From: Chitinophaga sp. YR573
Lineage (GTDB): Bacteria > Bacteroidota > Bacteroidia > Chitinophagales > Chitinophagaceae
Direction: 5' to 3'
Length of the DNA: 64,000 bases
Assembly: GCF_900110995.1 (NCBI RefSeq)
Contig: NZ_FOJF01000002.1
Coordinates: 496,001-560,000 of the forward strand
Both the position numbers and the translations under genes were made by a program. The notes beneath the pieces were generated by a model. The model had not been told where the DNA came from. It was given only the letters and a program-made list of their open reading frames with translations, and ran no database searches. Shown piece after piece: positions 24,414 through 32,891 of the stretch (its first letter is position 1; each line of letters opens with the position of its first letter).

Positions 24414-27352
24414 TGCAGACAAACAACTATCAGCCGAAAGGAAACCCACCCTATGATTTTACGGGGCAGGATTTAAGTGGAAAAAATCTTGAGGGCCTGG
24501 ATCTACGGAAGGCAATCATGAAAAATACAATACTGAAGGGCACCATATTCAAAGGAGTTATCAGCATGCAGGGAGCGGACCTTACAGGTGCGCAAATGGG
24601 AGATGGTACTGATTTTTCAGGGCTGGACCTTACCGGTGTTGTGTTTGATAATAAACCCAAATTTGGTGATAATGTAAAACAACCGGTTAAGCTGATCAAG
24701 GCTACAATCAATTTTAAGCAGTTAGGGTTGTTGTGGAAATGTATTGATCTTACCGGTGCTGTTATTAAAGAGATACCAGCCGATCCCGGTGATCTTATTG
24801 CCAGAAATTCCAATCTTACCGGGATAGATCTGTCTAAAATGCGTCTTAACAACGTTCATTTCTACAGATGTGTATTAACAGGGGCAAAGTTCATCGAAAG
24901 CATCCTGCACGACGCTATTTTTGGTGACCAGTGCGACCTTACACAGGCCAACTTTTCCAAAGCTGTTATACCTGGTGGTGTGTTTAACAAAGCCATACTG
25001 ACCAGGACCAACCTGGACGGAGCGGTATTAACCAATGCCTCCTTTCTGAATGCAAGAATGGATGGTACCATTTTCGATAATACCGATCTTACCAATTGTA
25101 TATTCAGTCAGCCTGCCAGTTTTTCCCGGGAACGGAATAACCTGACCTCTTTCAAAAAAGCAACGCTCAATTTTTCCACACTGAATAAGGAATGGTCCTA
25201 TCTTGACCTTCGGGAGACTGTTCTACAAGGATTGAATGCTACTGTTAATCTTGATAACCTGGAGGCATTACACAGTAATCTTTCCGGACGGGACTTTACG
25301 GGTTATCACCTGGATGATGCTGACTTTAGCGGAGCCACATTGCACGACACTATTTTTAAGAATGCTGTGATGAACAGGGCGAGGTTAAAAGCAGTGAAAG
25401 GAGAGAAAACAATCTTTGTGGGAGCAGTACTGAATGCAGCGAGCTTCAGCAATATTGAGGAGCTGAATATTGCAACGGTGTTGAAGGGGGCAGACTTTAC
25501 AAATGCCCGGCTGAACAATACGCTGTTTATTAATGCAGACCTCAGCCCATATATATCGGCCAGCAAAGTTAGTACACCGTCAAAGTTCAATGGGGCAGAA
25601 ATGATGAATGGAGATTTCAGCAATGTTAATCTTACAGAAGCGTTGCTGTCGGGTGGAATTGCCATGCATAACACAAACTTTACCGGGGCCTTATTTAAGA
25701 AAGCAAATCTTAGCGGAGCTCAGATGGGGGCTTTTTCAACATTGTTTGAAATGTTGGAAGGAACAGAGGCGTATAAAAGATTACTACAACATCTGACATT
25801 ACTGGACCCTTATGGCACTGCCGAAATATTCAAAGAATATGGTTATTCTTTATCACCCAAAGGCACCCTTATAAAGGCAGAGATAGCAGGTACAGCATGG
25901 AGCATTAATACAGAAGGCACTAGTTCTCTTTCCTATCAGGTGCTTAAATGGACTTCTTCGGATGGTAAAACCGTATTGATTGTTTCAAGACCGGTGAGTG
26001 CGGCCACACTTTCAAATGCGATCATGATCGATGTTAATCTTGACCAGGCGGATCTGAGAAATGTTACTGCTACGAAGATTGAATTATATGGACCCAATGT
26101 CAAAATTACCGGCGCTAAACTACAAGGCATCAAACTGTCTAACAGTAATCTAACTGGTATTGACCTGACTCAGGCGGTGTTATATAAAGCGGTACTAAAT
26201 GGGGCCAGTCTGATTAATGTCAAATTAACGGGGGCTAACCTGACAGAAGCCATACTGAATGACTGCAATTTGCAAGGGGCCGTTTTTACGGGTACTCAAC
26301 TGGATGGTGTTACACTATCTGGTTCTGCAGTATCTGTTAATATAGAACAGACAAAAACTGCGGGTGTTTTCCTCTTAGCATCATCTGCTTCTATGTCCCA
26401 GCACAAGGTGTTGCTGGACGAGTTGGAGAAGGTGACTGAACCGCTGATGGCAGATGCTATAACCAGGTATTGTAGTCTTTTGAATGATCCCCGGAATATG
26501 ACCCGGTTAATGAAAGATATCCCGGCTTTCAGAGATACATTTTCAGAAGGAGCCGTATTAGCTGTTGTTGCAAGGGATAAACAATGGAGTGTTACTGACA
26601 AAACTACCATTTATACAATAGAATACAGTCCACTTAAAAATCAGATACTGCTATTTCCTGCTACTGACAAAAAGAGTGCAAGAGTGGTTGTAACGGATAC
26701 GCTTGATACATGTATTAAAGCGCTGAAAGATAAAAATATGTCTTTGCTGCTATCACTTTATACGGATCTTGCCGGCATTTTTTCTACGGCTGCAGTTATT
26801 GAAGTGATTGATAAGAACAAAACCTGGCGTATAGTAGAAACAGATTCCCAAAAAGGCACTATCAAAGAATACAGGGTATGGTATGGGTATAGTGCGAGAG
26901 GCGTCAGTGGCTTATATATGCAGCCATTGTTCCCGAAGCTGAAAGATATATTGGACAGAGCAGGTGTCCGTCTCAGGACCCAGGCCTGGATCAGCAAAGG
27001 TACTGTTATTGATAGCTGGAATATTGATAATGACCTTCTGAATCCTGACAACAAGGATACTGGTTATGTCAAGATCGAAGTAATAAAAGAATCCAGCGGC
27101 AATGTATCTTTCTATGGGACGAATCTGCGTGTAGCACAGATCAATGATAAGCGAGAGCGGGAATTATTTATACGTAGTTATCAGTCGACCGTACTTGCCA
27201 AAAGTGGTACTACCACTAAGGATTGCGGGTCTGATGGCAGTAACAGCGTTTTTGGGCCTGATACGATCTGCCCTAATACGATGAAGTTTTCTACTAACAG
27301 GTTAGAGAGAAGATCATGGGAAGAGATGTTAAGGGTTTCCAGGTTGCCTTAA
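24410..27352 (+). CDS. Large pentapeptide-repeat protein, third gene of the giant-protein operon
   Basis: 980 residues (a second in-frame ATG at 24413 is equally possible). Pentapeptide-repeat blocks (A[DN]LxG/F pattern) lie at about 15-260, 290-450 and 540-650, for example 'DLSGKNLEGLDLRKAIM', 'ANLTEAILNDCNLQGAVF'. They should form right-handed quadrilateral beta-helices. Between and after them the Lys-Asp...Trp module seen in the first gene recurs: about 470-525 (GTAWSINTEG), 700-750 (VARDKQWSVTD), 785-830 (IDKNKTWRIVETD) and a weaker copy at 850-895 (VIDSWNIDNDLL). No signal peptide. Pentapeptide proteins can mimic DNA or act as scaffolds; the size here is well above the usual 150-400 residues. 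It starts inside the stop of the previous gene. Confidence 0.7.
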   Translation: MMQTNNYQPKGNPPYDFTGQDLSGKNLEGLDLRKAIMKNTILKGTIFKGVISMQGADLTGAQMGDGTDFSGLDLTGVVFDNKPKFGDNVKQPVKLIKATINFKQLGLLWKCIDLTGAVIKEIPADPGDLIARNSNLTGIDLSKMRLNNVHFYRCVLTGAKFIESILHDAIFGDQCDLTQANFSKAVIPGGVFNKAILTRTNLDGAVLTNASFLNARMDGTIFDNTDLTNCIFSQPASFSRERNNLTSFKKATLNFSTLNKEWSYLDLRETVLQGLNATVNLDNLEALHSNLSGRDFTGYHLDDADFSGATLHDTIFKNAVMNRARLKAVKGEKTIFVGAVLNAASFSNIEELNIATVLKGADFTNARLNNTLFINADLSPYISASKVSTPSKFNGAEMMNGDFSNVNLTEALLSGGIAMHNTNFTGALFKKANLSGAQMGAFSTLFEMLEGTEAYKRLLQHLTLLDPYGTAEIFKEYGYSLSPKGTLIKAEIAGTAWSINTEGTSSLSYQVLKWTSSDGKTVLIVSRPVSAATLSNAIMIDVNLDQADLRNVTATKIELYGPNVKITGAKLQGIKLSNSNLTGIDLTQAVLYKAVLNGASLINVKLTGANLTEAILNDCNLQGAVFTGTQLDGVTLSGSAVSVNIEQTKTAGVFLLASSASMSQHKVLLDELEKVTEPLMADAITRYCSLLNDPRNMTRLMKDIPAFRDTFSEGAVLAVVARDKQWSVTDKTTIYTIEYSPLKNQILLFPATDKKSARVVVTDTLDTCIKALKDKNMSLLLSLYTDLAGIFSTAAVIEVIDKNKTWRIVETDSQKGTIKEYRVWYGYSARGVSGLYMQPLFPKLKDILDRAGVRLRTQAWISKGTVIDSWNIDNDLLNPDNKDTGYVKIEVIKESSGNVSFYGTNLRVAQINDKRERELFIRSYQSTVLAKSGTTTKDCGSDGSNSVFGPDTICPNTMKFSTNRLERRSWEEMLRVSRLP

Positions 27353-27369
27353 TTATTCTTAATTATAAA

Positions 27370-27393
27370 AGCGGGCGTCGTCAGACGCCCGCT
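27370..27393. terminator. Intrinsic terminator between convergent units
   Basis: A 10-bp GC-rich stem (AGCGGGCGTC / GACGCCCGCT, loop GTCA), 17 bp after the pentapeptide gene. T-runs are weak on the plus side (CGTTTATT); on the minus side TTTTATAATT follows, serving the convergent gene ending at 27400. Confidence 0.75.
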
Positions 27394-27399
27394 CGTTTA

Positions 27400-29844
27400 T
27401 TAGTTTTTAATACTCTCTGCATCATCCAGTTTCCATTCATTATTATAGAAACCAGCTGTTTTCACTGCATTCATATCTCCTTTCAAAAGATCTGTACTAA
27501 AGATCATGTAATCAGGGAATCCACTACCACCGGCGAAGTATTGATTGGCATCAGCTGCTCTCATACCTGGCAGTCCTGAACCGCCAATTACTGCTACGGA
27601 AGCTACTTTACTATCAGCCCTGGGCCAGATGAAATAAGCAGCAAACTGGTTGCCGGTATATTCCTGTGTGCCTACGGTTACTTTGCCGCGGGTTACCTGT
27701 ACCGGGCTGTTTTGCAGCAGTTGTTTCCAGGCTTTATTGGTACTGGCATTACCATAAATAATTACGCTGCGATCCGGATATTTAGTAGCATCGAAATCTT
27801 TATCAGCAATAATATCTACTGCACCATTTCCTCTGTAATACCATGTCTCAGCATCATAACGGGCTTTGTTCAAAGACCATTCATTCTCTGCTGATTGACC
27901 ACCGGTGCTGTATACAAACACCATTCTGTGATTGAATGCCTCTTTAAAAGTACCGTTACGGGCGATGCCTTTTTCAGTGGACAGCGGCGCTGTGCCCTGG
28001 GTCCATGTTACACCGTTATGTAAATAGATAGTGGTATCTTCTGCTTTGCGGGTATAGCTGAGAGCCGGTTTGCCGTCTAACAAAATGTTGGTAGTAGCGC
28101 CTACAGGAAGGTCCTTTACATCAAAAGCCAGTGTCTGCACATTGGTGGTGGTACCGGTGATGGTATTGTTGTGACGGAAGAGTTGCAGACGGCTATATTC
28201 CAGTGAATGTTGCTGCTGTAATATATGTGCCCAATGATAGGCAGAAGAGATAGCAGGGTTGGCGGTGGTAAAGTCTACCACGCTGATACTGCTGTCTGCC
28301 GGGATGGTATGCCATTTAAAGAACTGGAATAACGGGCCCCAGTCAACGCATTGGTCGCCATACCAGTGTTCCCCGCCCGGGTATTCATAATAACTGTAAT
28401 CCGCATGGAAACCGGCCAGGATCTGTTTCATCTGGCGGGCATAATCTACGGATACTACTTTGTCGCTGTCGCCATGCAGGATATACACACCAGCTGCTTT
28501 ATAATTGGTAGCGAGTTTGAAAGTGTTGCTTGGATTGCTGGCACGTAACAGCACTTTTTCGGTGTTATTACGGGGAGAGTCCGGAATAAGCCCGTCAGCA
28601 GAGCCGTAACCCATTAGTGTGGGGTAACCGGAACAAGGAGCGATCGCCGCCCATTTGCCCGGGAAAGTGGCTCCCAGGTACCATGTCCCGTGGCCTCCCA
28701 TAGAATGACCGGTAAGGTAGATCCTTTCCGGGTTAGGCTGGAACTTTTTAGTAGCAATGTCCAGTACTTCCAGGGCATCTAAACGGCCCCAGTCTTCCCA
28801 GTTAAAACCACGGGGGCGACGGTTGGTAGGCGCTACCAGTACACCCCAGTCTTTGTAACGGTAAGCGCTGGCCTGGTTGATAGCCTGTACTTCCGCACCG
28901 TGTACGGAGAGGAAGAGCGCAGGCGCTTTCCCGTCGGGGTTAGACTGTGGCGATACGCTGTAATATTGTACGCTGCCATCTATTTCGCTCACGAACGTGT
29001 TGCTGTAATGAAGGGTATCACTGACAGGTTTTAACGTAATCGTTTTATTATCGATGGAAGTTTTTGCATTGAGCAGGGTGAGGGAGCAATTGCCATCCTT
29101 AAAAGCGGAAGCATCCATTTTAAAGCCCACTTTACGGGTGGTTTGTGCGGCAATGTCCGGAAGGGTGGTCGTGAGCGTTTTACCCGCTACAGTAGCCTGT
29201 AACTGCAGGTTTTTAAGCGGCTGGGCAGTCGTATTGATGATCACTACGGCGCCCCATAGTTCACTGTTGTTTTTGTTGGATACAACAAAGGGCAGGGTAG
29301 AATCTGCAGTGCTGATATACACGGGTTTTTCCGGGAATAGCAGTTGTGCTTTGATACCCATTCTGCCATAACTGCGGCCTGTTCTGATATAGAAATCGTT
29401 GATCCCTTTGTGCAGGGCAACCGGAACGTACATCCATCCGTAGCGGTACATATCACCTGCATGCGGAGTACCATTCACGTATACCATCTGATGGCCGGCA
29501 ATATTTAAGATAGCCGTTTGTTCTTTGGGAGAGTTGTAGGATACATAGAGGTAGCCGTTGTTGATAGCACGGCCCGCAAAAGAGCCGTCATCATCCGCCT
29601 TGATAGGCTGCCAGGTACCGGCTTTGCCTTTATCATCTGTAAAAGAAGCAGCACCGTTGATGGGTGTTTTCAGTTGTCCTTCGCAGATGAGGCCCGCCAG
29701 CTGGTCGGTAAATAAGGCAGTCCTGCCGTACTGGTGGCAGGGGCCACTGATTAATCCATCCTTAAAAACGTACGCCTGTTGTGCAATCAGGCTGAGACCT
29801 GTGAACTGGAACAATGCCAGTATGAATACAATCTTCCGCATCAT
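27400..29844 (-). CDS. Secreted S9-type (prolyl oligopeptidase family) alpha/beta hydrolase
   Basis: 814 residues with a signal peptide (MMRKIVFILALFQFTGLSLIAQ). The N-terminal half is beta-sandwich-like and includes a jelly-roll piece (AGHQMVYVNGTPHAG). The alpha/beta hydrolase core starts near 300 ('ALFLSVHGAEV'). The nucleophile elbow is GHSMGG with S381, the acid is in 'LHGDSDKVV', and the base is the His in 'YPGGEHWYGD'. The C-terminal third is a further beta domain. Such proteins cleave peptides or carbohydrate esters; the substrate cannot be told. The single gene is convergent with the giant-protein operon and closed by the shared terminator at 27370. Confidence 0.85.
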   Translation of the reverse strand: MMRKIVFILALFQFTGLSLIAQQAYVFKDGLISGPCHQYGRTALFTDQLAGLICEGQLKTPINGAASFTDDKGKAGTWQPIKADDDGSFAGRAINNGYLYVSYNSPKEQTAILNIAGHQMVYVNGTPHAGDMYRYGWMYVPVALHKGINDFYIRTGRSYGRMGIKAQLLFPEKPVYISTADSTLPFVVSNKNNSELWGAVVIINTTAQPLKNLQLQATVAGKTLTTTLPDIAAQTTRKVGFKMDASAFKDGNCSLTLLNAKTSIDNKTITLKPVSDTLHYSNTFVSEIDGSVQYYSVSPQSNPDGKAPALFLSVHGAEVQAINQASAYRYKDWGVLVAPTNRRPRGFNWEDWGRLDALEVLDIATKKFQPNPERIYLTGHSMGGHGTWYLGATFPGKWAAIAPCSGYPTLMGYGSADGLIPDSPRNNTEKVLLRASNPSNTFKLATNYKAAGVYILHGDSDKVVSVDYARQMKQILAGFHADYSYYEYPGGEHWYGDQCVDWGPLFQFFKWHTIPADSSISVVDFTTANPAISSAYHWAHILQQQHSLEYSRLQLFRHNNTITGTTTNVQTLAFDVKDLPVGATTNILLDGKPALSYTRKAEDTTIYLHNGVTWTQGTAPLSTEKGIARNGTFKEAFNHRMVFVYSTGGQSAENEWSLNKARYDAETWYYRGNGAVDIIADKDFDATKYPDRSVIIYGNASTNKAWKQLLQNSPVQVTRGKVTVGTQEYTGNQFAAYFIWPRADSKVASVAVIGGSGLPGMRAADANQYFAGGSGFPDYMIFSTDLLKGDMNAVKTAGFYNNEWKLDDAESIKN

Positions 29845-29917
29845 AAGTTAATTTGACTTACAAAATAGAAAGCGGATGAATAGGTAGTATATAGTTTTTG
29901 AAGAACGGTAAATCTGC

Positions 29918-30814
29918 TTAATAGTTGATATATTTCTCTGAGAAACTACCATCTGCATATAGATCTATCAAACCATAACCAGGGGCTGTTTCTCTTCTGT
30001 TTCCTTCCCACCAGGCGCCACTTACGGCACCATCGCAGATGTAGGTGACATTGTTGTACACTACTTTATCGCGCAGGTGGATATGCCCGCTTAAACATAA
30101 TTTTACATTCGGATGCTGGTAGAATAATCTGATGATTTTTGCCGTATCTGTATGCATATCTCCACCCAGCATCTGCCATTTATTTACAATGTCATCTTCT
30201 ATCATCAGTGTAGCGGTGAGAATAGGGATATGAGACATGATGCACACAGGCATAGTGGTTGTTTTCAACTCATTTTCCAGCCAGCTGAATTGTTCATCGC
30301 CCAGTTTTCCGATGTACCAGGTATTATCGATATCCAGGTGTACACTATCGAGTATAATAAACTTCCAGCCATTCTTTACAAAGCTGTAGTAAGGAGAAGA
30401 TAATTGCAGCTGGTCCAGGGAATATTGTTTACCATATACTGCCTGTCCTTTGTTGTTTTCTGCCCACCAGATATCGTGGTTTCCTATAGCGTAATGGATA
30501 GGTAAACTACATTCACCGGCTGTGATGGATTTTACCAGTTTCCATTGTTCATCAATGGTACTGATGTTTTCCTTGTTCATGTCAAACACAATATCACCAC
30601 CGTTGAGGATCATATCTACTTTGGGAGATTGCTGTTGTACATGATGGAGACAGTCGGCATAATGTTTAGGAGCATCCCATTTATTCTTTAAGTGAATATC
30701 GGTGAGATGAGCCACCCGCAAAACAGGCTTTTCCTTTTCTGCAGCAAATGAAAACGGAGATGTGAGTACGAGACCACCTAGTCCCAGACCTTTGAGTAAT
30801 GTTCTTCTTTCCAT
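29918..30814 (-). CDS. Tat-exported calcineurin-like metallophosphoesterase
   Basis: 298 residues. The start 'MERRTLLKGLGLGGLVLTSP' is a twin-arginine-type leader. Metal-binding motifs in order are 'HLTDIH' (D-x-H), 'NGGDIVFD', 'AIGNHDIWW', 'IMSHIPI' and 'CLSGHIHLRD', all intact. These enzymes hydrolyse phosphomono- or diesters in the periplasm. A -7 box lies only 7 bp before the ATG, so the message may be leaderless. It is separated by 73 bp from the hydrolase gene downstream. Confidence 0.9.
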   Translation of the reverse strand: MERRTLLKGLGLGGLVLTSPFSFAAEKEKPVLRVAHLTDIHLKNKWDAPKHYADCLHHVQQQSPKVDMILNGGDIVFDMNKENISTIDEQWKLVKSITAGECSLPIHYAIGNHDIWWAENNKGQAVYGKQYSLDQLQLSSPYYSFVKNGWKFIILDSVHLDIDNTWYIGKLGDEQFSWLENELKTTTMPVCIMSHIPILTATLMIEDDIVNKWQMLGGDMHTDTAKIIRLFYQHPNVKLCLSGHIHLRDKVVYNNVTYICDGAVSGAWWEGNRRETAPGYGLIDLYADGSFSEKYINY

Positions 30815-30821
30815 GACGGGG

Positions 30822-30829
30822 CAAAGATA
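30822..30829 (-). promoter_or_regulatory. -7 box (TATCTTTG) directly before the phosphoesterase start
   Basis: Exact TAnnTTTG, 7 bp before the ATG at 30814, implying transcription starts at or near the start codon. No -33 TTG at the usual spacing. Confidence 0.4.
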
Positions 30830-30879
30830 TATACGGGGTTATTGAGGGCAGGTTATGAAATTGTAAACAAGGCATAAAA

Positions 30880-30908
30880 AAAGCCGGTTCCCATCAGGAA
30901 ACCGGCTT
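30880..30908 (-). terminator. Intrinsic terminator after the DEAD-box helicase gene
   Basis: On the minus strand AAGCCGGTT...AACCGGCTT is followed by a run of seven T, 20 bp after the helicase stop. Confidence 0.88.
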
Positions 30909-30927
30909 GATAAATATAATCAGTTAC

Positions 30928-32238
30928 TTAGTTCTCATATCTTGAAGAAGTCTGCCTTGCTCTTGGCTGACCGCTGCTGCTACGTTGCTGATTACCACGC
31001 TGAGGGCGGTTGTTATTGGAAAAATTGCTTCTTCCACCACCGCCACCACCTTGTGGTTTAGGAGCAACACCACGGAAGGTGGGTGCAGCTACGTGACTAT
31101 CATGGAATGGATGATTTTCCACTACCGGGATATTACGTGCAATCAGTTTATGGATATCACGCAGGTATGCTTTTTCTTCTCCATCGCAGAAAGAGTAGGC
31201 AGTACCGTTAGCGCCCGCGCGACCTGTACGGCCGATACGGTGTACATATGTTTCCGGTACGTTCGGTAATTCATAGTTGATCACATGTGCGAGTTCATCT
31301 ATGTCTATACCTCTTGCAGCGATATCAGTAGCTACAAGTACTCTTGTATGCTGTGATTTGAAGTTGGAAAGCGCACGCTGACGTGCATTCTGCGATTTGT
31401 TACCATGAATGGCCTCTGCGGTGATATTTGCTTTCTGCAGGTCTTTCACTACTTTGTCCGCACCATGTTTGGTACGGGTGAATACCAGTGCAGTTTTAAT
31501 ATCATGTTCTTTCAGCAGGTGAAGGAGCAGACCGCGTTTATCCTGTTTGCCAACGAAGTAAACAGACTGAGTGATGGTTTCTGCAGTGGAAGAAACGGGT
31601 GTTACTTCTACTTTGGAAGGATCATGCAGGATGGCGTTTGCCAGTTTCTGAATTTCCGGAGGCATTGTAGCGGAGAAGAATAATGTTTGCCTGTTTTCCG
31701 GTAATTTGGTGATGACGCGTTTTACGTCATGTACAAATCCCATGTCAAGCATTCTGTCTGCTTCATCCAGCACAAAGAATTTAATATCTTTCAGGCTTAC
31801 ATGTCCCTGGCTGATAAGGTCCAGTAAACGGCCGGGAGTAGCTACCAGGATATCAACACCTCTTCTGAGGGCTTCTGTTTGTCCGTGTTGGGACACACCG
31901 CCAAAGATTACAAGATGTTTAAGATCGAGATATTTACCGTAGGCAGCAAAGCTTTCCTGTATTTGTATCGCCAGTTCACGTGTAGGCGTTAATATGAGTG
32001 CTTTGATAGTGCGTGCTCCTTTGCGGGGCGCATTCTGTTGTTCCTGTTGGAGTAACTGTAACAGGGGAATAGCAAAAGCTGCTGTTTTACCTGTACCTGT
32101 TTGTGCGCATCCCAATAAATCGCGTTTTTCAAGGATAAGAGGGATGGATTGCTGTTGAATAGGGGTAGGATTAGTATATCCTTCATCTTTCAAAGCCTTT
32201 AACACTGGCTCAATGAGCCCTAATTGTTCAAATGACAA
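30928..32238 (-). CDS. DEAD-box RNA helicase (RhlE-like)
   Basis: About 436 residues from a TTG at 32238 (LSFEQLGLIEPVLKAL), the usual RhlE start. A longer frame back to 32322 adds 28 residues without helicase character. Motifs: Q motif 'NPTPIQQQSIP', Walker A 'AQTGTGKT', 'PTRELAIQ', 'TPGRLLDL', 'VLDEADRML', 'FSATMP', 'ALVFTRTKHGADKVV', 'ATDIAARGIDIDEL' and 'HRIGRTGRAG'. A Gly/Arg/Asn-rich tail (GGGGGGRSNFSNNNRPQRG) follows, typical of RNA-chaperoning helicases. It acts in RNA remodelling or ribosome assembly, often cold-induced. Confidence 0.93.
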   Translation of the reverse strand: MSFEQLGLIEPVLKALKDEGYTNPTPIQQQSIPLILEKRDLLGCAQTGTGKTAAFAIPLLQLLQQEQQNAPRKGARTIKALILTPTRELAIQIQESFAAYGKYLDLKHLVIFGGVSQHGQTEALRRGVDILVATPGRLLDLISQGHVSLKDIKFFVLDEADRMLDMGFVHDVKRVITKLPENRQTLFFSATMPPEIQKLANAILHDPSKVEVTPVSSTAETITQSVYFVGKQDKRGLLLHLLKEHDIKTALVFTRTKHGADKVVKDLQKANITAEAIHGNKSQNARQRALSNFKSQHTRVLVATDIAARGIDIDELAHVINYELPNVPETYVHRIGRTGRAGANGTAYSFCDGEEKAYLRDIHKLIARNIPVVENHPFHDSHVAAPTFRGVAPKPQGGGGGGRSNFSNNNRPQRGNQQRSSSGQPRARQTSSRYEN

Positions 32239-32338
32239 ATTATTTGATTTTTTAATGATAAATATGGTAAGGCTATCAAATGCAGTTGATACTTTACCTG
32301 CCTTACTCGCAAGCCTGCACATTTTTGGAGGGTAACTA

Positions 32339-32380
32339 CAAAAGTAGGTGAGGAGAGAGAATAAAAGTTATGCAAATGTA
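32339..32380 (-). promoter_or_regulatory. Two candidate -7 boxes upstream of the helicase gene
   Basis: TACTTTTG (32339-32346) and TACATTTG (32373-32380) on the minus strand both fit TAnnTTTG and lie between the GNAT and helicase genes. Neither has a TTG at 19-21 bp. They give the helicase a leader of about 95-135 nt. Confidence 0.35.
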
Positions 32381-32403
32381 CATTAATTTATTGACAAATT
32401 GTC

Positions 32404-32808
32404 TTATAAGAGTTTTTCCATCAGCATTTCAGGCTTTGATGCCGGGGTGAATCCGAATTGCTGATAGAGAGAATGAGCGTCGGCAGTCATCAATCCCCAG
32501 CGTTTTAAACCCTGTAAATCAGGATGTGCCATGACCTCTTTCATGAGTAGTTTACTTAAGCCCTGTCCTCTGTAATCTTCTGCTATAAAGACATCCATCA
32601 CCCAGGCCAATATGGCATAGTCGGTCACTATTCTTGCAAAACCTACCTGTTGATCATCATCGTTAAATACACCAAAACAGAGAGAATTAGCAACGGACTT
32701 TTCAACAACTTCCATGGTCCTGCCTTTTGCCCAGTAAGAGCGGTTACTGAGATAATCATGTATAAAGGTGAGATCGAGTTTGGATTTATCTGCGGATACA
32801 TAGAACAT
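32404..32808 (-). CDS. GNAT-family N-acetyltransferase
   Basis: 134 residues. 'AWVMDVFIAEDYRGQGLSKLL' (quoted in part: VFIAEDYRGQGLSKLLM) contains the acetyl-CoA pyrophosphate loop R-G-x-G. An upstream 'GFARIVTDYAI' strand and a C-terminal 'SLYQQFGFTPA' match the GNAT fold. This small variant resembles the acetyltransferases often annotated near arginine or glutamate metabolism; the acceptor is unknown. It is divergent from the SUFU-domain gene. The predicted promoter lies within a few bases of the start codon. Confidence 0.85.
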   Translation of the reverse strand: MFYVSADKSKLDLTFIHDYLSNRSYWAKGRTMEVVEKSVANSLCFGVFNDDDQQVGFARIVTDYAILAWVMDVFIAEDYRGQGLSKLLMKEVMAHPDLQGLKRWGLMTADAHSLYQQFGFTPASKPEMLMEKLL

Positions 32809-32812
32809 ACAA

Positions 32813-32842
32813 TAAAGGTAATGAATGTTGATAAAAAGGCAA
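32813..32842 (-). promoter_or_regulatory. Promoter of the GNAT gene: TTG-N19-TACCTTTA
   Basis: On the minus strand TTG (32840-32842) is followed after 19 bp by TACCTTTA (32813-32820), seven of eight matches to TAnnTTTG. It ends 4 bp before the ATG, so a leaderless transcript is implied. Confidence 0.5.
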
Positions 32843-32891
32843 TTCAGCGGGAGAACACGTTTAATGATTAGTAGTTATCTTGCATCTCATT

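Noticed and set aside
30928..32322. 28-residue N-terminal extension of the DEAD-box helicase
   Set aside because: The extension has no helicase features, while a TTG at 32238 yields the usual start of the family; the longer frame would also have to begin close to the putative -7 boxes.
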